Positions 1 through 7,907 of a stretch of DNA of 20,252 nucleotides are shown piece after piece; positions within the stretch are counted from its first letter, which is position 1, and each line of letters begins with the position of its first letter. The DNA comes from Thermoplasmata archaeon (GTDB lineage: Archaea; Thermoplasmatota; Thermoplasmata; Thermoplasmatales; Thermoplasmataceae). The notes under the pieces were generated by a model. It worked only from the letters and a program-made list of their open reading frames with translations, was not told the origin of the DNA and did not search any database. A program made the position numbers and the translations under genes. The stretch is from the NCBI GenBank assembly GCA_021846695.1, contig JAJZWN010000023.1, positions 1 to 20,252 of the forward strand, read 5' to 3'.

Positions 1-477
1 GTATATAAATATCATACAAATCTCTTATAAATCTTCTATTTTTATATGCTGCTATTTTTTCTATAATAAGATTTTCTGGGGATAGGCTTAGAACATTTAG
101 GGTATTCCCGTCAATAAGTTCATACTCGATTTCAACTGGGTTTTCGGGACAAAATTTATGATTTGTCTCTATTTTTACATTTGTATTATTTTCAGAAATC
201 TTTGAAAATAGTATATTTCCGGTATCCTTTAATTTAAGTAATTTCAATTCATGTGATTTTAATGCGTCTCTAAAATAATTTAAATGTTTAGGAAAAACTG
301 TTGAATATAAATCAATATCTTCCGAGAATCTATAACCAGAGTAACATCTCCAGATAGATGTCCCTCCATGAATTACCAGTGAATTGTCTGTATTATAGAG
401 TAATAATATTAATTCATCATTTTGGCAGTCTCTATTTGATCTCTATTTTTTAATTGCTTAATAATGGGAAGCTTCAT
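1..477 (-). pseudogene. AbiEii/AbiGii-type nucleotidyltransferase toxin, frameshifted and cut by the window edge
   Basis: Read on the minus strand from ATG 477-475, the protein begins MKLPIIKQLKNRDQIETAK. The frame then closes at a TAA within about four codons. The next frame, starting near base 417, continues without a stop to base 1: DELILLLYNTDNSLVIHGG, then TSIWRCYSGYRFSEDIDLYS, and later SLSPENLIIEKIAAYKNRR. The HGGT...W-R core, the RFSEDIDL motif (metal-binding Asp pair) and the late 'EKIAAYKNRRFIRDLYD' region are typical of the nucleotidyltransferase toxin of type IV AbiE systems. The in-frame region upstream of the HGG motif has no start codon before a stop, so a one-base loss near 418-421 best explains the break. 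No AbiEi antitoxin is visible upstream on this strand. The C-terminus lies outside the window. A sequencing error is the main alternative to a true pseudogene. Confidence 0.8.
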
Positions 478-495
478 AACTTAACATACAAGAGT

Positions 496-505
496 TATAT
501 AAAAA
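496..505 (-). promoter_or_regulatory. TATA box for the AbiEii-like gene
   Basis: The minus-strand sequence TTTTTATATA is centred about 24-26 bases upstream of the ATG at 477. This is the spacing expected for an archaeal TATA box driving a leaderless mRNA. Assigned by position and composition only. Confidence 0.5.
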
Positions 506-510
506 TATAA

Positions 511-770
511 CTTTAGTTCTATTAACTTTAAAAATTTCAATAAACTGTTCTATAATAATGTATTTGTTAACCATCTTGTAAAACAGATATTTAGAGTTAT
601 GATTAACAAGTTATCAAAATGTCTCTATTAGTTCATGAACTCAAATATTGTTGCTTAAGGATAATTAATTTCTTTCCTTTTTCATTATTGAGCTTTAGAC
701 ACATCCCTGGCATAAATAAAATACCTGGTAAAAATTGAGTTTATCTATTTCATTGAACCTTTATGATAAT
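511..770. other. AT-rich intergenic stretch without a supported gene
   Basis: No open frame here resembles a known protein, and there is no clear RNA gene. A 38-codon minus-strand frame (458-574) overlaps the AbiEii start and is not convincing. The stretch separates the AbiEii remnant from the 3' end of tRNA-Leu. Confidence 0.5.
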
Positions 771-854
771 GCAGAGGACGGGATTTGAACCCGCGAACTC
801 CTTCGAGACTAGACCCTTAATCTAGCGCCTTTGTCCTAACTCGGTAACCTCTGC
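771..854 (-). tRNA. tRNA-Leu, anticodon read as AAG
   Basis: The minus strand folds into an 84-nt tRNA. It has a perfect 7-bp acceptor stem (GCAGAGG/CCTCTGC), a D-loop with GG, and an anticodon stem CTAGA/TCTAG closing the 7-base loop TTAAGGG. The variable arm is long (CTC/GAG), as in tRNA-Leu, and the T-arm is GCGGG-TTCAAAT-CCCGT. CCA is not encoded and there is no intron. The stem fixes the loop register, so positions 34-36 are AAG (Leu, CUU). The usual archaeal isoacceptor has GAG here. Position 10 is A opposite C25, where G-C is usual. A TATA-like TTAATATATC (873-882) lies about 24 bases upstream. Confidence 0.9.
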
Positions 855-923
855 CCTTGGGTATTATTTTTAGATATATTAACTTTAATTATATTATCCA
901 TAAAAAAGGCAAAAACCTTATAC

Positions 924-934
924 TTTATTAAATA
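924..934 (+). promoter_or_regulatory. TATA box for the helicase-nuclease gene
   Basis: TTTATTAAATA is centred about 25 bases upstream of ATG 954, with no Shine-Dalgarno sequence between. The transcript is therefore probably leaderless. Confidence 0.5.
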
Positions 935-953
935 AAACACAATCATACTCCAA

Positions 954-3626
954 ATGATCAACAGGGATACATTAGTTATATCCAATCCAGGAACTGGAAA
1001 AACCACCAGAATTTCAAGTGAGGTTGTTAATCTCATAAATGAGGGAATAAAACCAGAAAAAATATTATGCATCACTTTCACAAACAATGCAGTGGCACAG
1101 CTTCAGGAAAGCATAGACAAAAAACTTAGAGATACCGGAAACAAAAATATAACTGCATATGATGTAAACATTTATACATTCCATGCACTTGCATATCAGG
1201 AGATCTTTTCATCGAAGCCCACCGGGGATATAGTATCATACAACCTGGCAAGATATTTAATATACAAAAAGCTCAGAGATCTCAGGGCATTTAATTATGG
1301 CAGGGACTATGTTATAGGCGACATAGTACCGAAACTTGAAAATGCAATAAGATATATCAAAAGTTTCGGGATAAGCCCGGCAGATATTGAAGAATATAAG
1401 AACAAAATCGTGGAATCCTTAAGGAATAAATACAATTCTGGAATAGTCAAAAATATCAGCCTTGATGAGGAGGAATATCTGTTCGATTACTTTTACCAGG
1501 CATTCAAATATTATGAGGAAAATAAAAAGAGTCCAGATTTCAATGATTTATTGTTTGAGTTCCATAGAATGAAAGACAAAAATACATATGATTATGTATT
1601 TGTTGATGAACTTCAGGATGTGAACGACATAGAATCCAGAATTGCTATGTCTACTGGAAATGTGAAATTTTTAGTGGGAGACAGGAAGCAATCCATATTC
1701 GGATTCCAGGGAGGGGCACTGTCAGTTTTTAACTCGCTGATTGGAAACAGTGAAATATTGAAGGAGGACATGAAAACCAATTACAGGAGCACGGACACAA
1801 TTCTACAGTACGCAAAGCAATATTATCTTAAATTCGAAAATGATGTACCAGAACTGGAAAATTTTAGGGGAATCAAGGACAGGGGCAGTAAGGTAAAGGT
1901 CATTGAATCTGGCTCTCCAGAAGAATCTGTCATGGGGATTATTAACAGCATCCCAGAATCGGATGGGAATATAGGCATAATAGCAAGAACCAATGCACAG
2001 ATAGACGAAATATCTGCAATGCTGGACAGGTATAATATTAGCTATTCCAGTGATTCAAACATTCACAGTGTGAACGAGGCAAAGAAGGATATAACAGCAT
2101 TTCTTAAGGGCATCCTTTATGATAGATCTGACGATGTAATAAATGCCATCGTAACACCTTTCTCAGGCATATCCCTGAAGGAAGCATTCAGTATGGCTGA
2201 ATCAATAAGGAATGAAGAAAGCACAATAGACTCCTTTGATAGGGGAAATCCATTTTTCTCATTGAAGAGCAAAAACCTTTCAAGGGAGAGTATAATGAAA
2301 CTGTTTGATGAAAGGATACTCCCTATTGCATCCTCCATAAGCAAGGAATATTTTCTCACAGCTGCCACGGTAAAGTATTCCATAGGGGAATTTTTTGATG
2401 CGGAACATGAATATACAAGGGAAAATTTTTTCGACTTCCTTGACCTTTCATATTCCGAAAACTCTGGGAAATCTGGTGACTCCAGAATAGTCCTCACCAC
2501 TGTGCACAAGGCTAAGGGACGTGAATTTGACAATGTCGTATATCTGCCTAGAAAACCAAGAAAATCAGACACGTACATAGATATTATTATATCATCCATA
2601 ATAGAGGAGGTAAAGAAAATAAATGTGGATGATGAACTAAGAAATGAGAGCATAAGAATTGATTTTGTAGCCTTCACAAGGGCAAAAAAGAACCTTTGGG
2701 TATGCACAACGAACAGGGAGGCAGGTAACTACCAGATACCGGAATATTCCGAGGTTTCTACAGATGAAACTTTTTCTGAGAGGACTGAAATTCCTGAGAC
2801 TAAAAAATATGATGAGGCTTATTTCCAGTTTGTTTCCGGTGACTATAATGGCGCAATGAATACCCTTTCAACTAAGGAGAAATGGCTAAGGGACATAGTC
2901 TATGAATTTTTCAGGAACAAGAATGTCCTTTCCTTCTCGCTGGTAAGCCTTGACAACCCCTTCTGGCTGTTGAAAAACAATATACTGAAACTCAACGAAA
3001 AAACGGATGCACTGTATTACGGTCTCAATGCGCATGAACTTGCCGAATCGCTCTATAAGGATGAGATAAAAAGGGAAATACTCATGGACAGGGATAAAGA
3101 AATACTTTCAAACATAGAATCGGTGGTGAACGAGATAAAGACAGGTTTCAATATGGAACAGATCGAGGCAGAGATCTCAGCCATAGCCAGGGTTAACCAG
3201 ATGTTTACAGAGTTTTCCAGTGAGCCGGATGAAATTATGTTCTATGGCAAGATTGATGCTGTGTTCAGCGACGGCAAAAAATATGTGATACTTGATTACA
3301 AAACAGACAAAACCACTGAAAAGGCATCACATCACAGGGTACAGCTACTGGCATACAAGATTCTTTACTCCATAAAAAACAAGATAAATTCTGACAACAT
3401 AGACACAGCAATAGGATATATAAGTATAAGAGGAAAAATAAACACTCATGAGAATACCACAGGAATAATATACAAGAAACCGGATAAGTATTCTGAAACA
3501 ATGTTGAAAAAGTACATATGGAGATTTCTGGATTATAAGCACAATCCCGAAAAGTTCATTGAAGACTATCTGAATTATCCCTGCGAGGACACATTATACG
3601 AAAGACTGGCTGAACTACTCAAATAA
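954..3626 (+). CDS. UvrD/AddA-like superfamily 1 helicase with C-terminal RecB-type nuclease domain
   Basis: This 890-residue protein should unwind DNA from ends with 3'-5' polarity and cut it, in recombination or repair. SF1 motifs appear in order: Walker A NPGTGKTT (about 11-18), motif Ia ITFTNNAV, Walker B VDELQD (about 217-222), motif III LVGDRKQSIFGFQGG (about 240-254), motif IV NYRS, motif V VHKAKGREFDNVVY (about 516-529) and motif VI VAFTRAKKNLWV (about 572-583). From about residue 690 a PD-(D/E)XK fold follows: AHELAE, then GKIDAV (metal-binding Asp) and ILDYKTD (about 765-786), then QLLAYK. The Cys cluster of Cas4/AddB nucleases is absent. The gene stands alone with its own TATA box. 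It resembles AddA/RecB more than plain UvrD, but no AddB/RecC-like partner lies nearby. Confidence 0.88.
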   Translation: MINRDTLVISNPGTGKTTRISSEVVNLINEGIKPEKILCITFTNNAVAQLQESIDKKLRDTGNKNITAYDVNIYTFHALAYQEIFSSKPTGDIVSYNLARYLIYKKLRDLRAFNYGRDYVIGDIVPKLENAIRYIKSFGISPADIEEYKNKIVESLRNKYNSGIVKNISLDEEEYLFDYFYQAFKYYEENKKSPDFNDLLFEFHRMKDKNTYDYVFVDELQDVNDIESRIAMSTGNVKFLVGDRKQSIFGFQGGALSVFNSLIGNSEILKEDMKTNYRSTDTILQYAKQYYLKFENDVPELENFRGIKDRGSKVKVIESGSPEESVMGIINSIPESDGNIGIIARTNAQIDEISAMLDRYNISYSSDSNIHSVNEAKKDITAFLKGILYDRSDDVINAIVTPFSGISLKEAFSMAESIRNEESTIDSFDRGNPFFSLKSKNLSRESIMKLFDERILPIASSISKEYFLTAATVKYSIGEFFDAEHEYTRENFFDFLDLSYSENSGKSGDSRIVLTTVHKAKGREFDNVVYLPRKPRKSDTYIDIIISSIIEEVKKINVDDELRNESIRIDFVAFTRAKKNLWVCTTNREAGNYQIPEYSEVSTDETFSERTEIPETKKYDEAYFQFVSGDYNGAMNTLSTKEKWLRDIVYEFFRNKNVLSFSLVSLDNPFWLLKNNILKLNEKTDALYYGLNAHELAESLYKDEIKREILMDRDKEILSNIESVVNEIKTGFNMEQIEAEISAIARVNQMFTEFSSEPDEIMFYGKIDAVFSDGKKYVILDYKTDKTTEKASHHRVQLLAYKILYSIKNKINSDNIDTAIGYISIRGKINTHENTTGIIYKKPDKYSETMLKKYIWRFLDYKHNPEKFIEDYLNYPCEDTLYERLAELLK

Positions 3627-3639
3627 TTTATAATGTTTA

Positions 3640-4455
3640 TTACATTTTTATCCTTTCAGGATGTGTATATACATTGAAGCTATTTCCCCTAACAAATGAA
3701 ACAAGCGCCATATTGAATTCATCCGCAAGCTCTATGGCCAGGGAGGATGGAGCAGAAACTGAGCTTACAATCGGAATTCCATACATTGCAGCTTTTTGCA
3801 CTATCTCAAAACCTGCCCTACCACTGACCTGCAAAGCTGCCTCAGGACTTTTTGCTATTCCCTTGAGAAGCATTTTTCCTATTGCCTTGTCTACTGCATT
3901 GTGCCTGCCTATGTCCTCGCCCATGGACAGTATATTTCCTGAATAATCCATTATTGCTGCAGCATGCACACCTCCCGTGTTCCGGAATATGGACTGTTTT
4001 GCCCTCATGATCTCAGGTAATTTCAATAGTTGTCTGTAATCAATTGGATTCCCATGGCCTATAAGATGCCCTGCCTTGAGGTAAATATCGTTTATATTGG
4101 TTTTCCCACAGACGCCGCAGCTGGAATTCACATAGAAATTCCTGTTCCCAATCAATTGCCTATCAAATGATTTTACAGATATGGTTACAATGTTATTTTT
4201 TTCGGACATTTCTGCACTTTCAGAATATTTTATGCCTTCAATATCCTCAGGCTTTACTATGCCCTCTGTAAACAAGAATCCCACTGCAAGGGGAAAATCA
4301 TCAACCGGCGTCCGCATAATCACTGATACATTATATGTTTCATTACCATCATATAATATTATCTCCACCGGTTCTTCCAGGGTCACATTATCGTGTATAT
4401 TCTCCAGCGTGCCAGATTCAAAATGGATTGTGTGTTGTTTTATGTAGCCGTTCAT
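3640..4455 (-). CDS. fdhD: FdhD, sulfurtransferase for formate dehydrogenase
   Basis: FdhD takes sulfur from a cysteine desulfurase and passes it to the Mo/W-bisPGD cofactor, which formate dehydrogenases need for activity. The 271-residue length fits the family. Visible hallmarks are MRTPVDDFPLAVGFLFTEGI (about 47-66), the SSCGVCGK loop with the sulfur-relay Cys113-x-x-Cys116, GGVHAAA, GEDIGRHNAVDKAIG and the late SGRAGFEIVQKAAMYGIPIVSSVSAPS block. Its ATG overlaps the stop of the upstream DUF1641 gene as ATGA (4452-4455), so it is translationally coupled and is the last gene of the formate dehydrogenase operon. It converges on the helicase gene with only 13 bases between. There is no sign of damage. 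Confidence 0.93.
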   Translation of the reverse strand: MNGYIKQHTIHFESGTLENIHDNVTLEEPVEIILYDGNETYNVSVIMRTPVDDFPLAVGFLFTEGIVKPEDIEGIKYSESAEMSEKNNIVTISVKSFDRQLIGNRNFYVNSSCGVCGKTNINDIYLKAGHLIGHGNPIDYRQLLKLPEIMRAKQSIFRNTGGVHAAAIMDYSGNILSMGEDIGRHNAVDKAIGKMLLKGIAKSPEAALQVSGRAGFEIVQKAAMYGIPIVSSVSAPSSLAIELADEFNMALVSFVRGNSFNVYTHPERIKM

Positions 4456-4892
4456 TTCTTCTCTGACGTTCCTGCTAGAATCTTCAGCAATATGGATATG
4501 GGTTCTGAAACATCGCTCCTATGCATCATCCTGGCAAGACCTATAAGTCCACTGGCACTGGGTTTTCCGGTATTGTTTATCGAATCACCGAGCCGTGACA
4601 TAACATTTACCATCATGTCCGGATCAAGCTTAGAAAGCAGATCAAAGACACTCATTATATTTGTCAGTGATTTCTTTGTGGAATCGGAATTGAACTGTTC
4701 CGAAAATGTGTCTATTATATATTTGTAGTTGGCTGATATTGCATTTAAAAGAGATAGAAAGCCTGAGTCGTTCAGGTTTTTTATTGTTTTCAACAGGTTG
4801 TTGAAGCCTTCCTGAAACTCTTCCGCTATAACCGGGCTATCATTTTCTTCTCCATTTTCAATAAATTCTATAGGCTTCGACATTTTAATCAT
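4452..4892 (-). CDS. DUF1641 protein, ForE-like partner subunit of formate dehydrogenase
   Basis: This 146-residue protein has no signal peptide and no clear membrane span. It has a charged N-terminus (IEFIENGEENDS) followed by amphipathic helices, including SVFDLLSKLDPDMMVNVMSRLGDSINN and the C-terminal LIGLARMMHRSDVSEPISILLKIL. This pattern fits DUF1641 (YjgD/ForE). In Bacillus subtilis, ForE is an essential partner that lets the ForC formate dehydrogenase use menaquinone. Position between the catalytic subunit and fdhD supports the same role here. Its start overlaps the end of the upstream gene by 8 bases (GATGATTAAAATG). A second ATG three codons downstream is possible. Family membership is judged from sequence feel plus synteny, and the quinone role is inferred from Bacillus. 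Confidence 0.75.
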   Translation of the reverse strand: MIKMSKPIEFIENGEENDSPVIAEEFQEGFNNLLKTIKNLNDSGFLSLLNAISANYKYIIDTFSEQFNSDSTKKSLTNIMSVFDLLSKLDPDMMVNVMSRLGDSINNTGKPSASGLIGLARMMHRSDVSEPISILLKILAGTSEKK

Positions 4893-7821
4893 CCGTTAAT
4901 TTTGAGTAATCGTCTCTCTTCCATTTCTCACTAACCATTATGCCTATCTGTGGATGTGGCTTTCCATACCTTGAGTTGTTTTTGGGCAGAGGAGTTCCCC
5001 CATTTTCCTTGAGTTTTTTGATTTTCACAGGCAGTTCCTTGTATGCCGGTGTATCTGTATCCGGATCCTTTGTATAGGAAGTGAGAAGGTTTACGGTTGA
5101 GGCATCAGAAGCCGCATTCATTGGCATGTAAAGCTCATTTCCGCTGACTCTTTCTGTTATCAGTGCCCTGACCTTTATGCTACCCCATTTTGATGTGATG
5201 CGCACGAAATCTCCGGTTTTTATGCCATATTCTCCTGCAAGTTTTTCCGACATTTCAAGGAATGTGTCTGGAACCTTTTCCTTTATCCCCTCGGTCTTGA
5301 AAGTTTCGTTGCCCTCATGGAAATGCTCCAGCATCCTTCCGTTGTTCAGGTGCAGTGGATATTCCTCTGAAACTTCCAGTGGTGGCCTGTATGACAGAGG
5401 GTAAAGCCTTGCTTTCCCATCAGGGAAATTGAACCTGTCGGCATAAAGGTATTCTGACCCCTGACCATTTTCATTCATGGGCCACTGAAGACTTTTAAAA
5501 CCCTCTAGTCTTTCATAGGACACGCCATGGAATATGGGTGAAAGTAAAGCTGCCTCATCCATTATCTCCGACGGATGCCTGTAGTTCCAGTTATACCCAA
5601 GCGCCCTGGCAATGTTCTGTATGATTTCCCAGTCAGGCCTTGTTTCTCCGTATGGTTCCATAACCTGGTAAAGCCTCTGAATCCGCCGCTCTGTATTGAC
5701 AAATGTGCCCTCCTTCTCAAGGCTTACAGTGGAGGGCAATACAACATCAGCGTATTTGGCCGTTTCAGAGAAAAATACATCCTGTACTATGAGGAAATCC
5801 AGTTTTTCTAAAGAGCGACGGATCATATTTGAATCTGGGCCAGTTGATGCAATCTCCTGTCCGATCACATACATGGCCTTAATTTTATTATTGTCAATGT
5901 TTTCAATGCATGACACATTGTCTATTCCAGGTTTTGTGGGTAATTTTGTATTCCATGCCTTCTCGAATTTTTTCACGGCTTCCTTATCATCTATGGACTG
6001 GTATCCGGGCAAATATGTGGGCATGGAACCGAAATCACTTGCCCCCTGTACATTGTTATGGCCCCTAAGTGGATATGCGCCGGTTCCTGGCCTGCCATAG
6101 TTTCCTGTGACAAGAAGCAGATTTGATATTGCCGTGGACTCGTCTGCTCCTGCTGAATGCTGGGTTATACCCATCGCCCACAATATACACATATTTTTTA
6201 CGCTGTGAATCATCTCTGCAGTTTCTATTATCTGTTTCTCTGGAACTCCAGTAATTTTTGACGTATTTTCCAGTGTGAATGTATTCAGGCTTTTATAGTA
6301 CTCATCAAAATTGTTCACTCTTTCATCGATGAATTTTTTGTCATGCCACCGTTTGTCAAGGATATACTTTGTGATCGAAGATAGTAACACTATATCCGTT
6401 CCAGGAGCAGGATGTATGTAAATGTCGGCCCTCTCAGCCATCTCATTTTTTCTCAAATCGGATACTATGAGCTTCTGGTGGTTTAGCTTGTGCGCCCTCT
6501 TCACCCTTGTTGCAAGAACCGGATGTGATTCTGCAGTGTTTGCTCCAACTATCATCACAAGTTCAGATTTGTATATATCCTCTATGGATCCTGCATCTCC
6601 ACCGTATCCAACTGTTCTCCATAGACCGGTTGTTGCCGGTGCCTGGCAGAATCTGGATGAGTTATCAACATTGTCGCTGTGGAATATCTGCCTTGCCATT
6701 TTCTGGACAAGGTAGGATTCTTCATTGGTGCCCTTTGACGATGCAATGAACATAATAGATTCGTTTCCGTATTTCTCTGATATTTTTTTTAGTCCATTTG
6801 CGGCAAAATCAATTGCCTCATCCCATGATACCTGGACAAATTTTCCGTTTTTTCTAATTAGCGGGTATTTCAACCTTTCATCGCTGTTGACAAAACCCCA
6901 GCCGAATTTTCCCTTAATGCATGTTGATATGCCATTGGCAGGCGATTCAACCTCAGGCTGGACCTTAAGTATCTTTCTGCCCTTTGTCCACATGGTAAAG
7001 GAACAGCCCACACCACAGTATGTACATACAGTTTTTGTCTTCTTTATCTGTTCCTCCCTCATCTTTGCCTCGATGTTGCTTATCTTCATTATAAGACCAT
7101 TGCCAACAGGTTTTTCAAGATCTTTTCCAAATTCTATAAGATTATATTTTGCCTTCTTTGTGAGTGATGTAAAATAACCTGCCTCCCCCAGCATGGAATT
7201 CTCCATGAGTGCATTGACAGGGCACACTGTGACACAATGCCCGCATGAAACGCATGACGAATCATTTATAGCCTTGTTATCATCCCACACAACCCTGGGC
7301 CTTTCTAATGACCAGTCAATATGAAGTGTTTCATTGACCTCCACATCCTGGCATGCCTCAACGCATCTTCCACACAGTATGCACTGGTCCGGGTCGTATC
7401 GGTAAAATGGATTTGAATAATCAGCTTCGTATCCCTTTCCGGAAAAAGGGTACTTCTGCCTGGTGACCTGAAGTGTGTCCACTGCACTGTGGAGTGCACA
7501 GTCACCGTTGTTATTTTCACATACAGTGCAGTAAAGGTCATGGTTGTGTAGTATTCTGTTTACCGCCTCCGTTTCCCGGCTTTTTACATCCTTTTCATTG
7601 AAAAGAATTTTCATATTATTTTCTACCATAGTGGAGCATGCACGGACATATTTGCCATCTGCCTTGACTATGCATGTATCGCATGATTCTATTGCACCGA
7701 GAGCAGGATTATAGCATACATGGGGTATATCAATACCATTTTCCATCATTGCCTGCAATATTGTTTTATCTTTATTGACATTGAATAGAGCCCCGTCAAT
7801 GAGAATTTTGCTTGAGTTCAT
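4885..7821 (-). CDS. fdhF: Formate dehydrogenase catalytic subunit, Mo/W-bisPGD, ForC-like
   Basis: This subunit should oxidise formate to CO2 at a Mo/W-bisPGD centre and wire electrons through Fe-S clusters. From ATG 7821 (978 residues): N-terminal [2Fe-2S] domain with Cys36, 47, 50, 62; a NuoG-like His94-x3-Cys98-x2-Cys101-x6-Cys108 site; two [4Fe-4S] sets (Cys147/150/153/157 and Cys190/193/196/200); then the molybdopterin domain with Cys266/269/273/301 and Lys303. The metal ligand is Cys392 in RFCQAPATTGLWRTVGYGG, followed by Gln393 where canonical enzymes have His. The C-terminal dinucleotide-binding domain begins near SEEYPLHLNNGR. An ATG at 7875 would add 18 residues but lies upstream of the TATA box (7843-7855), so 7821 is preferred. 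There is no Tat or Sec signal, so it is cytoplasmic. First gene of the operon with DUF1641 and fdhD. Confidence 0.92.
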   Translation of the reverse strand: MNSSKILIDGALFNVNKDKTILQAMMENGIDIPHVCYNPALGAIESCDTCIVKADGKYVRACSTMVENNMKILFNEKDVKSRETEAVNRILHNHDLYCTVCENNNGDCALHSAVDTLQVTRQKYPFSGKGYEADYSNPFYRYDPDQCILCGRCVEACQDVEVNETLHIDWSLERPRVVWDDNKAINDSSCVSCGHCVTVCPVNALMENSMLGEAGYFTSLTKKAKYNLIEFGKDLEKPVGNGLIMKISNIEAKMREEQIKKTKTVCTYCGVGCSFTMWTKGRKILKVQPEVESPANGISTCIKGKFGWGFVNSDERLKYPLIRKNGKFVQVSWDEAIDFAANGLKKISEKYGNESIMFIASSKGTNEESYLVQKMARQIFHSDNVDNSSRFCQAPATTGLWRTVGYGGDAGSIEDIYKSELVMIVGANTAESHPVLATRVKRAHKLNHQKLIVSDLRKNEMAERADIYIHPAPGTDIVLLSSITKYILDKRWHDKKFIDERVNNFDEYYKSLNTFTLENTSKITGVPEKQIIETAEMIHSVKNMCILWAMGITQHSAGADESTAISNLLLVTGNYGRPGTGAYPLRGHNNVQGASDFGSMPTYLPGYQSIDDKEAVKKFEKAWNTKLPTKPGIDNVSCIENIDNNKIKAMYVIGQEIASTGPDSNMIRRSLEKLDFLIVQDVFFSETAKYADVVLPSTVSLEKEGTFVNTERRIQRLYQVMEPYGETRPDWEIIQNIARALGYNWNYRHPSEIMDEAALLSPIFHGVSYERLEGFKSLQWPMNENGQGSEYLYADRFNFPDGKARLYPLSYRPPLEVSEEYPLHLNNGRMLEHFHEGNETFKTEGIKEKVPDTFLEMSEKLAGEYGIKTGDFVRITSKWGSIKVRALITERVSGNELYMPMNAASDASTVNLLTSYTKDPDTDTPAYKELPVKIKKLKENGGTPLPKNNSRYGKPHPQIGIMVSEKWKRDDYSKLTDD

Positions 7822-7842
7822 ATATGAAATACAAAATATAGG

Positions 7843-7855
7843 TATATACATATAA
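7843..7855 (-). promoter_or_regulatory. TATA region for the formate dehydrogenase operon
   Basis: The minus-strand sequence TTATATGTATATA ends 22 bases upstream of ATG 7821. This fits a leaderless transcript and argues against the longer reading frame from 7875. Confidence 0.5.
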
Positions 7856-7880
7856 TGTAGTTTTATAGGCAACAATAAGG

Positions 7881-7886
7881 TTATAT
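7881..7886 (+). promoter_or_regulatory. TATA box for the organic-acid transporter gene
   Basis: TTATAT lies 22-27 bases upstream of ATG 7908. Only 86 bases separate this start from the divergent formate dehydrogenase start, so the two promoters could share a regulator. Confidence 0.4.
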
Positions 7887-7907
7887 TGTCTCCTAGAGTG
7901 ATTAATT

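Noticed and set aside
458..574. 38-codon minus-strand frame upstream of the AbiEii remnant (MVNKYIIIEQFIEIFKVN...)
   Set aside because: It overlaps the AbiEii start, has no family resemblance, and covers the likely promoter. An antitoxin would be much longer.
836..1087. 83-codon minus-strand frame overlapping tRNA-Leu and the helicase start
   Set aside because: It overlaps a tRNA and a coding region, and its translation is a mix of hydrophobic and random residues.
2117..2707. 196-codon minus-strand open frame inside the helicase gene
   Set aside because: It lies antisense to well-conserved SF1 motifs V and VI and shows no domain of its own. It is a by-product of codon bias.
7822..7875. 18-residue N-terminal extension of the formate dehydrogenase
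   Set aside because: The extension covers the TATA region and adds nothing to the [2Fe-2S] fold, which starts at MNSSKILIDG.
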